64,000 nucleotides of DNA from Ariolimax columbianus (GCA_036924085.1 JAVGWX010000003.1:125353474-125417473); one strand, 5' to 3'. Shown: positions 19,600 through 31,249, counted from the first letter of the stretch. Notes: generated by a model not told the origin, from the sequence alone. Program-made: numbers and translations.

Positions 19600-20870
19600 G
19601 TGGCAGGACTGGTTTTTCAATGTAAAGTCTATAAATACGTTGCACCTCTTATTTCCATCGACAAAAACTTACTGCAGCGGGTTTTAAAAAGAAAAGATTA
19701 TTTGTGAGTGAAGTTTTGTCGTAATATAATTCATAGAAATTTTTCTTCCGTTACCTACATGCTATTAGCGCCTAGCGACACGTCCAAACTGTAATTTGTT
19801 ATGCAGACAACATGAACCGATATGTTGAAAGAATGTAGATTATGAGCGTTGGCGTTTGAAATCACCTGATTTGATTTTAGCCACTGACGAGACTAGAATC
19901 CGAGTCGGCTGATTCCCGCCTAGCGTAACTAACAAACACTGTCATGGTAAATACGTTTATACCTCGGTGATCTGTGCAAATAGGTTACGGCTGTTGTTTG
20001 CCACATGCACTTCTTTGCGTTTGTGCTTGTTTTTGGACAGTATTGTTAAAAGCGCTTGAATTAATAAGGGGGTATACAGTGATTTTGTAATGCCAAGTTG
20101 TATGACTGGTAATTCTGTTAGCCTTGGTGATAACGGAACCGCAGAGTGCCATGCAGACTGTTTAAGCTCTCGCAACTCACGTCAAAGGGGCCAGACTCCC
20201 GCCATGGTCGAGGCTTTCTTCAGTTGTAAATGGTTACCGGATTCACACTTAGGTTACACAAGGCTGCGAGAAAGGGACCTAGCCATCCTACCTAACATAC
20301 GCTGAGTCAACCAGGGGTGGGGGGGGGGGGAGGGTGAATCGCACCTGGTGTCCTTACTCCCAGCCATGACAGAGTGTCCTCCCTTTCACCTCTCACCTCC
20401 ATCCACAACCCATGGTTTACTCGGAAAGAGACAAGCTGCTAGAACAGTTGACAGGAGTAAGACATACACACATTTCAAAATTACGTAATTAATGACATCA
20501 GACATCGATACGGATTGACTAATGTGGTTAATCACAAAAAATCATCTAGTTACCTTCATGTCGACTGTAGCTTTGAGCGAGATCTTGTACATTATTGAAC
20601 ACCTACTGGTTTCGTTATTCTGTAGAGGTAGGGTTAGCATACTAGTTCAAGGCTAAATACGGACACGATAGCGTTACTAGTAGTGGAGTAGTAAAGTACT
20701 CCATTTGAACAAAACTTGGAATCCTGGTATTCAAACAGGCATGTTAATGTCTGTTGCCAGGTAGCCGAATGCTTCGGCTATATGTAGTAGGTATTTGACA
20801 ACTTCCTGCGGCTTACTAGGCCTGGTGGAAGATACACATTCTTGTAATTTGGGAGGTTTTTAAACTAGAA
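19600..20870. other. No gene recognised
   Basis: About 1.3 kb without recognisable exon or repeat, apart from a poly-G run near 20317-20331. Confidence 0.4.
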
Positions 20871-20878
20871 TTTGTGTC

Positions 20879-21103
20879 CGGGCAGCGGCCATTAAAATTA
20901 TACTCTTTTTGATTTATAACTGCCAAGGTATTTTTCACGTGCTCGACACTGAAAACGAGAGTCCGATCTCATTACCCATAGATCAGGGCAATTAAAACTA
21001 GAAAAATCCACGTGAAAAAAACACACGGTCTCCACCGTGATTCGAACCCATGACCTCCTGCATTAAGGTGGACACCTTACCTCGAGACCACTAAGCAACA
21101 CTT
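20879..21103 (-). mobile_element. SINE-D, tRNA-derived SINE
   Basis: Read on the minus strand, the right end starts with a tRNA-like block: A-box-like 'ttagtggtctcgaggtaa' near 21090 and B-box-like 'gggttcgaatcacgg' near 21045. An unrelated body extends down to about 20880. The unit is longer than a tRNA and shows no acceptor-stem pairing that I could confirm. This is the only copy I see in the window. Confidence 0.65.
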
Positions 21104-21305
21104 TTGAACAAAACAAAAGCGGCAAATAGGACACATTTGAGGACATCTTAATATGTTAATCTAATGGACATGGACATATAAGATAATGACAATTTGTCAT
21201 TACCTTTCGGGAACCAAGAATCCAATTTTTATTAATTTCCCCCATACTTTGCCGCTCCTCGCAAGTTTGTTTTAAAAAAATGAATTTTTTATTTCACGTT
21301 CTTTA

Positions 21306-21415
21306 TAATAACAACAATATTATTATTATAAATTATTATTATTATAAATTATTATTATTATAAATTATTATTATTATAAATTATTATTATTATAAATTAT
21401 TATTATTATAAACTC
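21306..21415. repeat. 16-bp AT-rich tandem repeat
   Basis: About six copies of 'ataaattattattatt'. Confidence 0.92.
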
Positions 21416-21815
21416 AGCTTTTCTCACCACTATTAATGATCACATTTCTCAGACGGAATTAATCTTTTTTTTTTTAAATTGTGCCGTTTTAATTGCTTTA
21501 ATTGTACTTCAATTATAGCACTGTAGCTAAAATTGTATTTCTTTCAAAGCACAACACAGTTACTTGAAAAATTAGAACTCCCACGAAGAAATATAGCTAT
21601 TAACTCACTTAGTGGGTTTTCAAAAAGTCAAGGATTAATTTGAGGCAAGAATTTTTACACTGAAAGAAAGCAAGTTTTCATTCCATCCCAAATCAAACGA
21701 CAAATCGTGTGGTTCTGTGTGATCAGACGTTCTTACACTTAATGTCAGCATAATTACAAAACGCTTTCAGTGTATCTACTCTCACCCCAAAAATGTGAAA
21801 GTGCCTGTGTATTTT

Positions 21816-22076
21816 TTTTTTTTTTTTTTTTTTTTTGCGTTCGCCTTATTTATCTATTCCCCAAGGCGTGTGTGCGTTACACTGTAGTTTTCATTTTTGC
21901 GCCTGTCGGCCCAGTGCATCCGACTTCAGCATGCATTTTATGTAAGGGTCTGCTTCCTCCTGCATTTTCTAAGGGTTTGCTTCCCCGGGGTAACGACCGG
22001 TGCTGTGATGGGGATCGAACCCAGCACCTTCTGGTTGTGAGCCGTGCCACTTAACCACTAGGCCACGCCGTCCCCT
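21816..22076 (-). mobile_element. SINE-A with 12-bp target duplication
   Basis: Full-length copy of the tRNA-derived SINE. The 5' end at the right carries 'agtggttaagtggcacggct' and the B-box-like 'gggttcgatcccca' on the minus strand. The central block follows, and the 3' A-tract appears as poly-T at 21811-21835. It is flanked by a perfect 12-bp duplication (21804-21815 and 22077-22088), which proves retrotransposition and fixes the boundaries. Confidence 0.9.
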
Positions 22077-22179
22077 CCTGTGTATTTTGAAGACAACCAT
22101 TTCTATATCAAGAGGCAGTTGATCAACATTCCTTTTGTGAAGAAAGAATGTGATCACAGCATCCAATGTCTAAAAGTGT

Positions 22180-22416
22180 TCAATCTATATCTTGGTGAAA
22201 CTTTGCGAGGACGTTGGTTTTGGCCTGTCTTCTCCCTCCCGCATAATTTGTGTTATTTACCCAATATGATACTACTTTATTTTCTAAACCAAACTTTCTT
22301 ATCGTTTTGATCACATCCTGGGTTAAGATAGATATTGTCTCATCAAACTCTATCAGTCTCTCTTCAACATCAAACTGAGAAACATTTATTCTAGCTAATA
22401 CAGGGACAAGCTTCAA
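22180..22416 (-). pseudogene. hAT-like (DUF4371-type) transposase remnant
   Basis: A short minus-strand frame reads FDVEERLIEFDETISILTQD, then GLENKVVSYWVNNTNYAGG and RRQAKTNVLAKFHQDI. The order resembles the hAT-derived families in which a 'DNTNxNFGG ... R.GxNNV' block follows a helical stretch. The usual Asp of that block appears as Asn here. Only about 79 codons remain and no terminal repeats were found. The resemblance is from memory and would need a profile search. Confidence 0.45.
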
Positions 22417-22419
22417 ATT

Positions 22420-23440
22420 GAATCTGGTTGAGGCATCTATAGGTAGTTACAAAATAGGCACTATTTGATAAATTGTATACTTGGTTATGTGGTTTGTTTA
22501 GAGCAGCATAGTTGGCGCCTAACAGGCTGCGGGTGTACTTTATTTTAGTGTTTGAGTCTATTAAGATGGATTCACACCTCGGTTAATCACCCTCCGTAAG
22601 CGCTTGTCCCAACGCAGCGGAGTATTAAGCTGCTCGAGCCTAGCCTGCTAGGCAGGAAACCCTTCTCCCGACATCCAGCTCATACCAGAGATGGGACCTG
22701 CCCAGGAGCATCTGCCACTCTAGAAGTACAGGTCCACTAAGAATGTAGCAGATCCCACTGTTTACCCTAGGGTTATTCTAACTTAAAACATTATCACACT
22801 CATCCACATCATTCATGACCACACACAGCAAATGACATAGCACACAGCACATGACATATTTATTATATAATACTCATATCAGAAAAATGAGTAGTGAAAT
22901 TACAAACACAATACAATACATATGATCTTAACTAAATATTCCTATATTATATATATGTTGATATAAATATTAACTAAATCGGAAATTTTAAGCATTACCT
23001 ATTGATAGAATTCCCAACTATCAAAATGCAGTTCTATTGCCGTACACACATCACACACCCATCTAGATCTCACCTAGTCGATCTACACACTCGCTTAACT
23101 CGTTAGAACATACCTCGTTCACAAGGTGTCCTGCGTACAACACACATTCAGATTATCTATTAATACAAAACTCCCACACACACCTATTTGAGCTACCGGC
23201 CCCAACTCAAAATGGCGTATGCTGTTTGAGCGATCCTGTTCTATCTCCAACATTCGTACAACAGTCTATCAATCGCTCCTCTATCTAAGTCGGTGAGCTA
23301 AACAGACTTCTATCTACATTCACTCATCCCCTCTTCATGCCAACCTACTTGAGCTAAACTTTGTCTAGTCTTATATATTCTCAAGCAGTATCAGAGCTGA
23401 CCAATGGATCTCAGGGAGATGGCTCTATTCAGTCGTTATT
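22420..23440. other. No gene recognised
   Basis: No coding signal. The CA-rich stretch at 22790-22870 is not a clean repeat. Confidence 0.4.
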
Positions 23441-25052
23441 ATGGTCAAAATAAACGAGGAGAAAACCACATGCACAATATTCTCGCTTTCATTAAAACCC
23501 AAAAGTACCAAATTAAGTCTAAATGGCAAATTCCTGCAGCCAAACGACAACCCAACCTATCTGGGAGTCACATTTGACCGGCGCATGACATGGAAAAGTC
23601 AGATTGAGAGAAACCGAATGAAAGCCAGAGAAAGAATGGCAATCATGAGGAAACTTGCTGGCACAAGCTGGGGAGCAGACGAAGGCATACTAAAGAAACT
23701 GTACACTGGAAGAGTGAGACCAGTTCTCGAGTATGGCATTGCGGCATGGACAACAGCAGCGAAGGCGAACTTCGATAAAGTAGTTAGCAAATTTCAAAAC
23801 CAAGCCATGAGAATTATAACAGGTGGCATGAAGTCAACGCCAATTGTAGAACTTGAAAAGATTACAAAACTGCAATCCATGACCGATAGAAGAGACTGCA
23901 GAGCCCAACTGCAGTCAGAGAAGCTCCGAAGACTGACCGACCATCCAATGCACCAGAGACTAAACAATTTGGGAAATTGGAAACTAAAGCGGAGAAACTT
24001 TGCAGAAATAGCCAAAGCAAAGATGCACGAAGATCCCATAAACGCACTAACAACACCAAAACCCATCACTACTGTACGAAAACCTACCTGGAGGCAGGAT
24101 ATATTTCCAGAGGTGGTAGAAAATATACCAGGTATTGCAAACAAAAACTGCCAGACTTAAAAAAAAAGGAGAGATACTACCCTAAGCTTCATAACGAAAA
24201 GCTAACCAAGCATGGACTGGACCCATGCATACACCGACGGTTCTGTAACAAACACAACACAGAACGGAGGGGCAGGAGCATTCCTGAACCTACCAAATGG
24301 CAGAAAAATAACACTGTCATTCGCTACTGGTAAGTACAAAAGCAATTGAAGAGCGGAGGCAGAGGCTCTGAGGGCGGCAGTGGAAGAAATGGTGACACAC
24401 AGTGAAAATGAAAGCCATATAGTCCTGCTTACAGATGCTCTCGCCGTAGTCACAGCGCTAAAAAGCCAGAAAAACACTGAGCTTAATGACTTAAGAGCAG
24501 CACTCTGCAAACTGTGCCAGCAGTCCGAACCAAAAAGGGTAGTGGTACAGTGGGTCCTATCACACTGCAACATCCAAGGCAACAAGGAGGCAGACAGACT
24601 GGCAAAAGAAGGTGCAAGACTACCACAAACAGATACCAGTATGACGTACGAAGAGTCAAAACGGCTTATTAAAGCCAGATACATGACCAAATGGGAAACC
24701 GAACATACTGGTTACACCAAAAACGATGCATATTACCAGTTGAACCGAAGAGAGCAGGTCGTTGTCTTCAGACTTCGCACTGGCCACAATAGACTGAGGT
24801 ACCACCTATTCAAAAAATTGAAGATAGGTGGTACCGACGAATGCCCGTGCGGTACTGGTAAAATGACCGCTGAACATCTGCTGCAGGACTGCCCGACATA
24901 CGAGGATCAGAGAGAGCAGATGTGGCCATCACCAGTGGAACTGCAAGACAAGCTCTATGGCAGTGGCGACAGCCTCAGGATGACCGCCGCTTTTTTCGAA
25001 AAAATAATGGTTACTGTCTGACTGCGTACGCAGAAGAAGAAGAAGAAGAAGA
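23441..25052 (+). mobile_element. LINE-I1 copy, 5'-truncated, (GAA)n tail
   Basis: Begins inside the RT domain (VKINEEKTTCTIFSLS) and runs through the thumb (YLGVTFDRRMTWKSQIE, then LYTGRVRPVLEYGIAAW) in one frame to 24160. A run of about nine A there shifts the frame. The RNase H domain follows: YTDGS in another frame near 24235, then the frame 24380-25021. The 3' end has (GAA)n at 25031-25052. The first half of RT and all of the endonuclease are absent. The close match to 26349-30356 shows it is the same family. Confidence 0.9.
24380..25021 (+). pseudogene. LINE-I1 RNase H and C-terminal Cys/His segment
   Basis: The 213-codon frame holds LLTDALAVVTALKSQ (RNase H Asp), VVQWVLSHCNIQGNKEADRL (the HC..G and EAD motif) and FRLRTGHNRLRYHLFKKL. 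A possible zinc-binding segment, CPCGTGKMTAEHLLQDC, follows before the end. The first RNase H motif (YTDGS) lies upstream in another frame, and a stop separates it from the AEAEAL motif. The enzyme would degrade RNA in RNA-DNA hybrids during retrotransposition. It is non-functional here. Confidence 0.85.
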
Positions 25053-25233
25053 TCCCACTTCATTTTAGTTTCTTTATGAGATAGGCTGGACAGTTTCTTT
25101 CCTTGCTGACATATCTTCCCTAACAAAAAGCCAGTTCTCCAGTACAAAGAAACAGAAACGGTTAGCAGAGACGAGAGTTGAATCTGCTGATTTGTCCTGT
25201 AAATCTTGTGCAGCAATGGACTTTGGATTTATG
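25053..25233. other. Spacer between LINE-I1 and mariner
   Basis: A minus-strand open stretch (IAAQDLQDKSADSTLVSANR ...) crosses it. I do not recognise it and it lacks clear splice sites. Confidence 0.35.
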
Positions 25234-25395
25234 CGAGGCGTGTTCAAATGAAACCGGACAAAACTGCAACAAGTGAACATACGTACGATGCACATGATGA
25301 TGTCATTTCTGGTGTAAACAGCACATACCAACCGTCAAGTTTCCAAAATGTCATTATCCTCCGACTCATAGTTTCCTCAGCAGATCGTTGAAAAA

Positions 25396-26348
25396 ATGGC
25401 GGGTGTGATACGGAATCCGTCCAGAGTTGATCAGCGAGCGGTGATTCGGTTTCTAACAGCTGAAGGATGTCGACCAGTTGACATTCATCGCATAATGCAA
25501 GCAGTGTATGGGGACAAAAGTGTATTGAAGACAATCAGTGAAGAACTGGCTAACGATGTTTTAAAAAGGAGGTGAGTTAATGATCTTTCGAGAAGAGGTA
25601 AGACGCATATTTCTGCGTCAGAAGATGCCATTGCCAAAATTGATGCAGCAATTCGTGTGGACCGTCGCCGGAGCTTACGTTCGCTAGCAGAGGAATTCGT
25701 TGTGTTGCTAGGGACAGTTCAAATGTTAGCAAGAAACTGAAGTATCAGAAGGTGTGTTCACAATGGGTACCTCGGTTTCTGACCAACCACAATGAGGAAT
25801 AACGCATGGGATGGAGTTGGAAGCACTTGCTGCGATAGGAAGAGGAAGGTGATTCGTTTCTTTTGCGCATAGTCGCAGGTGATGAATCCTGGAGCCACCA
25901 CTTTGAGCCGAGCAGCTAAACTGCTAGCATGTAATGGAACCATCCCGGATCATCGAAATTGAAAAAAATTCAAGTCACACATTTCCGCTGGTAAGGTTAT
26001 GCTGACTACGTTTTTTTAACATGAGGAGACTTTAAGGAGCCTGGCGTGAACATCAATGCCATCCGCTACAATGACACTCGAGACAAGCTGCATACGGCAA
26101 TCAAGAATAAACGACTTGGCATGCTTTCTCGTAGTGGTATTCTGTTGCACGACAATGCGCGTCCACTTCTCGCGAACATTGTTCAGAAAGCGTTAGCACA
26201 GAAAAGGTGGGAAGTACTGCCATACCCATCCTATAGTCCCGATATGTCCCCTTGTAACATCCATTTGTTCGGACCGTTACATAAATTTATGAAGGGACAA
26301 AGATTCGACTCCGATGCAGAATTAGTGGCCTTGGTGACCAAGTGGTTC
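25396..26348 (+). pseudogene. Mariner transposase pseudogene (5' part)
   Basis: Starts MAGVIRNPSRVDQRAVIRFL, a helix-turn-helix N-terminus, and is then broken by stops and frameshifts. The last part is open (26046-26348): LLHDNARPLLANIVQKALAQ, then LPYPSYSPDMSPCNIHLFG and KGQRFDSDAELVALVTKWF. The family uses a DD34D triad. The Asp of HDNA is kept, but the residue 35 positions on is Asn (PCN instead of the usual PCD or PSD). The C-terminus resumes at 30372 (WFKEQPQ...) after the LINE. The copy could not produce active enzyme. Confidence 0.9.
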
Positions 26349-29300
26349 TTCTTCTTTTTCTTCTTCTTCTTCGTACGCTGTCAAACGCCAACCTGTATTT
26401 TTTCGAAACAAGCAGCGGTCATCCTTAGGCTGTCGACACTGCCATAGAGCTTGTCTAGTGTTGCCACTGGTGATGGCCACATGTGCTTTCTCTGGTCCTC
26501 GTATGTCGGGCAGTTTTGCAGCAGATGTTCAGCGGTCATTTTCCCGGTACCACAAGTGCATTCGGCAGTGCCACCTATCTTCAGTTTATTGAATAGGTGG
26601 TACCCCAGTCTGTTGTAACCTGTGCGGAGTCTGAAGACCACGACCTGCTCTCTTCTGTTCAACTGGTAATATGCATCATTTTTTGTGTGGCCAGTATGTT
26701 CTGTTTCCCATTTGGCCATGTATCTGGCTCTAATAAGTCTTTTGGACTCTTCGTAGGTCACACTAGAATCTGGTTGTGGTAGTCTTGCACCTTCTTTTGC
26801 CAGTCTGTCTGCCTCCTCGTTGCCTTGGATGTTACAGTGGGATGGAACCCACTGTACCACTACTCTTTTTGGTGCGGACTGCTGGCATAGTTGACAGAGT
26901 ACTGCTCTTAAATCATTAAGTTCAGTATTTTTCTGGCTTTTTAGTGCTGTGACTACAGCCAGGGCATCTGTAAACAGGACTATCTGGCTTTCATTTCTTT
27001 TGCCTGTCAGCATTGCTTCTACTGCAGCCTTCAGTGCCTCTGCCTCCGCTCTGAAATTGCTTGAGTACTTTCCAGTTGCCACTCATAGTGTTATTTTTCT
27101 ACCATTTGTTAGACTCAGGAATACCCCTGCCCCTCCGTTCTGTGTTGTGTTTGTTACAGAACCGTCGGTGTATGCATGGGTCCAGTCCATGCTTGGGTAG
27201 TTTTTCGTTATGTACCTCAAGGTTATGTCTCTTCTTTCTTTTTCAGTCTGGCTGTTCTTGTTTCCTATACCTGTTATATTTTCTACCACATCCGGAATGA
27301 TATGCTGCTTCCAGGTAAGTTTGCATACAGTAGGGATGGGCTTTGGTGTTGTTAATGTGTTCATAGGGTCTTCGGTCATATTTGCTTTGGCTATTTCTGC
27401 AAAGTTTCTCTGCTTTAGTTTCCCATTTCCAAATCTATTTAGTCTCTGATGCATTGGATGGTCTTTCAGTCTTCTTAGTTTCTCTGCTTGCTGCTGAGCT
27501 CTGCAGTCTCTTCTGTCGGTCATGGATTGCAAATTTGTAATCTTTTCAAGTTCTACAATTTGCGTTGACTTCATGCTTCCTGTTATAACTCTCATGGCTT
27601 GGTTTTGAAGTTTGCTAATTTTATCAAAGTTCGCCTTTGCTGCTGTTGTCCATGCCGCAATGCCATACTCGAGAATTGGTCTCACTCTTCCAGTGTACAG
27701 TTTCTTTAGTATTCTTTCGTCTGCTCCCCAGCTTGTGCCAGCAAGTTTCCTCATGATTGCCATTATTTATCAGGCTCTGATTCGGTTTCTCTCGATCTGA
27801 CTTTTCCATGTCATGCGCCGATCAAATGTGACTCCCAGGTAGTTTGGGTTGTCGTTTGGCTGCAAGTATTTGCCATTAAGACTTATTTTGGCGTTTTGGG
27901 GTTTGTTTGATAGAGAGAATATCGTACATGTTGTTTTTTCCTCATGTATTTTGACCAGCCATGAGATCGCCCACTGCATCCGATTGCTTGCTATGGTGAG
28001 ATTTTCTTCAGAGGTCCACATAGCTAGATCGTCTGCAGACATGGAGCTGTGGACTCTTCGTGGTATATTTTCTGTGATGTTGTTTATATACACCAGAAAA
28101 AGTGTGGGTGACAGTACTCTCCCTTGGGGTACTCCCTGCTCAAGTGTCACATTTTTGCTCATCTGCCCTTGTACTTGAACTCTGGCTGTTCTGTTTTCGA
28201 AGTAGTGGCTGATCTATCTGTACATTTTCCCACAAACTTCACTTCTTCGTAGCTTGACTTTAAGTCCCTCTTTCCACACCTTGTCAAATGCCTTCGCTAA
28301 ATCCACCCAAACCACTACTGTGTGTTTTTTCTCCTGGTAAGCATCCTCTATTTCCTGGGCTATGAGAGTGATCTGGTCCTCAGTGGATCTGTGCTGTCTA
28401 AATCCTGCTTGCTGTGGAATTAGTATGTGTTTTTCTTCCAGATGCCACATGAGTCTGGCGTGTATCATACGCTCCATCAGTTTTCCTACACAGCTCAGAA
28501 GACTGATAGACCTGTATCCATTTTGATCTGTTCTATCTTTTTCTTTCTTTGGTACTGGTATAAGTACAGCGTCTTTCCATGCCTGCGGTACAATTCTCCT
28601 TTTCCAGCTTTGGTTCAGGACTGATAGTAACTTCCTCTTTGCTGTTTGGCCCAACCCCAACAGCATTTCGTTTGCTACCCCATCTTTTCCGGGCGTTTTC
28701 TTTTTCTTCAAAGTTCTCATCGCCTCTTCCATTTCATTCATTGTTAGTTTTGCCATCATGTGCTCCTCTGGTGCCATTGATGTTGTCGTGGCTCTTTTGT
28801 TCTTCACTAAAATGTGTATGACTGTCTGTAAGGGCATCAATGTGGTTTGCTCTGGCATAATGTTCTATAACGGCGTTTGCTGCTTTTTTTCCGGTAAGCA
28901 TGTTGTCGCCCTGCTTGATGGTAATTTGTTTATTTGATGGTGTTTCGTCATTCATGGCTCTGACTAACTTTCATAGTTTGTTCCCTTCTTTATCTAAATT
29001 GAGGCTTTCTGTTTTGTTTTTCTAGCTGTCTCTTGTTATTTGGTTTAGTGTTCTTTTGTATTTCGCCGTGATGGCCTTGAGGGCGACATTTGCCTCCATG
29101 GATTGTTCTCTCTCTGCCATGTTCCTAGCATTTGAGACTTCGTCTTCCGCTTTCTGCAATTTATCATTCCAATATGGCTTGCAGTTTTTCCTTGCCCCTT
29201 TTGGCATGGTTTCGGTGGCTGCTTGCATTATTGCTTTGCTTAGGCTTTCCACCATAGGTTTCATATTGTTATTCCGTATGTGAATGGTTCCACACAGCCC

Positions 29301-30356
29301 ATCTGTCAGCATTGCAAATCTGTCCCAGTCGGCTCGTTTATAGTTCCAACGTGAGAGCGGTTTTATTTCCTGTGGGCCTACTTCCATATCAATTTCTAGC
29401 CTAATTGGCCTGTGGTCGCTACCTGCCAATTGGTTTAGGACCTGGCGGTCTATTTTGTTGTGAATATCCACCGTGGAAAAGGCCAAGTCTGGAGTAGAGG
29501 TGGTATGCCATGTTCTAGAATAGAAGCTAGGGCTGTCCTCCTGCCTATTGATAAGATAGAGATTTGTATATATCTTCCAGTCTTCCACTTCATCACCTCT
29601 GTTCTCTGTGTCCGAATATCCCCATCTCTCCGAGTGGCTGTTGAAGTCTCCAACTACTAGGCAGTTGGAGTCCTTTATTTCAGGTCTTTGTTGGGTGGGC
29701 AATACAGGTTGAAGATGCGGTTCTTCGTTTTTTGTGTCATTATGTCGACTCCTACAATTTCTGCTTGTCCAGTGTGATTGACAGCTACCGCGCTACTCGG
29801 TATGCAGTTACATGTCAGTATCAGAACCCCTCCTTTGTGACCTTCTCTATCAAGACGGAAGGTCTGGTATCCTTTGATTGAGAATTTGTGGTTGTTGTTG
29901 AGGTGCGTTTCTTGGATACATGCCACGTCAATCTTACCTTCATGCAGGTGATGTGTTAGGGAAAGCGTTTTGTTAATGACTCCCTCCGCACTCCACTGTA
30001 GTATTCTGAGGGTCTTGGGTTTTTGGTCAATAGTTTTTACCCCATCATCTTGTGCCTTGACTCCACAGCACATGGGTGGGTGACCACCAGTAGCATTAGG
30101 TGGGCCCCTTCGAAGCGTGGGGCCCGGCACTCACGCTGCCTGGCGGGACTCCACAGGAGGATCGCCACACTTTTTTCTGTTAGGTTGTACCGTCATCATA
30201 CAGCGATATACGTTGCACTGTTTCGTTAAGCCTGTGGCCCAGTGCATCCGATTTCAACAGACGTTTTAGTAGGGATGCCCTCCTTAGCCTTTGGCTGTCC
30301 CCAACCTATCTGCAAGGCAGCAGTTGTTTGAGGTCAGAGTTGTCTCTCTTAGGGAA
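26349..30356 (-). mobile_element. LINE-I1, longest copy (endonuclease-RT-RNase H)
   Basis: This 4,008-bp minus-strand element has a perfect 15-bp target duplication (26334-26348 and 30357-30371) and a (GAA)n 3' tail, seen as TTC repeats at 26349-26373. From its 5' end it holds a leader of about 230 bp, an AP-type endonuclease, reverse transcriptase, RNase H and a Cys/His C-terminus. This order fits the I-like group of LINEs. No separate first ORF (gag-like) is present. That could be the family's structure or the result of 5' truncation. Part of the leader (about 30207-30290) matches SINE-A. Confidence 0.93.
26381..30130 (-). pseudogene. LINE-I1 polyprotein, decayed
   Basis: Endonuclease (30130-29022): LRILQWSAEGV, CIQETHLN (catalytic Glu), VVGDFNSHSERWG and AGSDHRPIRLEI, with a frameshift near 29690. 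RT (about 28858-27770): TPGKDGVANEML, VVWVDLAKAFDKVW (motif A), QGVPQGRVLSPTLFLVYIN (motif B) and SADDLAMW (motif C, both Asp kept). Thumb (27763-27083): YLGVTF, then YTGRVRPILEYGIAAW. RNase H: YTDGS, FRAEAEALKAA, LFTDALAVV and HCNIQGNEEADRLA, so all four acidic residues remain. Damage: frameshifts near 29690 and 28740-28860, a stop in place of Trp near 28216-28222, a double stop near 27768 and a stop at 27083. The catalytic residues survive, so decay is recent. Confidence 0.9.
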
Positions 30357-30597
30357 GTGACCAAGTGGTTCAAAGAGCAACCACAGAAATGTATGTTGTT
30401 TGTCCGGATGGCATCCGCTGTCTATCAAAGCAGTGGGATTCGTGTCTGAATTCCTATGTCGACTTTTTCAAACTAACCCTGTGACACGTTTGCTTCATAA
30501 CAATTGCCATATTTAATTCTGTCACACCAGATAATGTAACGTTCATATGTTTGTAATAAAGCAACTGGGTCCGGTTTCATTTGAACACGTCTCGTAT

Positions 30598-31249
30598 ATA
30601 AACGATTTGGACATTGATATCGGATCCATAATTGCAAAAATTCGCTGATGACACAAAACTACGCAGTAGTGTCTTATCTAAAGTAGAAGTGGATACATTG
30701 AGGTCTGATTTAGATAATATTCAAGAATAGTCTGTAAGCTGGCAAGTGGAGTTTAATGTAGATAAATGTACGGTCATCCAGATGGTCAGAGCCAATATGG
30801 AACATAATTACAGAATGGGCTAGAAAAATATTAGAAAGATAGATAAGGAAAGGGACCTAAGGGTTATAATAGATCATACATGTAAGGTGAGTGAGCAAGT
30901 TCAGGTAGCAGTTAAAAAGGCAAATGCAATGTTAGGTATGATAAAACGAAATATTAAAGATAGGAGCAAGGAAGTGATAGTCAAACTGTATAAAGCATTA
31001 GTTAGACCTAGATTGGAATAAAGTGTACATACGTGAAGTCCTTATCGTATAGTGGATATAAACATGCTGGAAAGGATACAAAGAAGAGCGACAAAACTGG
31101 TAGTGGAAATCCTGAATTACAGTTATGAAGAAAGACAGAAAAACCGGCCTTCCGTGTTTAGAAAAGAGACGAATTCGAGGTGACTTAAGATATTCAACGA
31201 AAAGGATAAATTAGACTATAAGAAGTTTTTTTTCCTTCAAAATACATCC
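30598..31249 (+). mobile_element. CR1/L2-like LINE, RT part, 5' half of split copy
   Basis: Starts exactly at the right end of the mariner. It matches the minus-strand copy 41398-42740: 'acgatttggacattgatatc', a frameshifted FADDTK region, then KVSEQVQVAVKKANAMLGMI, ALVRPRLE and the end of the RT C-terminus. It has many stops. It is interrupted at 31249 by a SINE-B and resumes at 31619. Confidence 0.85.

Larger units (their letters stand above)
25234..30594 (+). mobile_element. Mariner DNA transposon split by a LINE
   Basis: The terminal inverted repeats are 'cgaggcgtgttcaaatgaaa' at the left (25234) and its near-complement at the right ('ttgaacacgtctcg', ending 30594). The right end is followed by TA, and a TA occurs at 25230-25231 on the left, as expected for this superfamily. 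Without the 4,008-bp LINE and one copy of its target duplication, the element is about 1.34 kb, the normal mariner size. The LINE interrupts the transposase near its C-terminus. Confidence 0.92.

Noticed and set aside
25074..25331. Minus-strand frame (IAAQDLQDKSADSTLVSANR...) as a host exon
   Set aside because: It crosses the mariner terminal repeat and has no clear splice sites. I recognise no domain.
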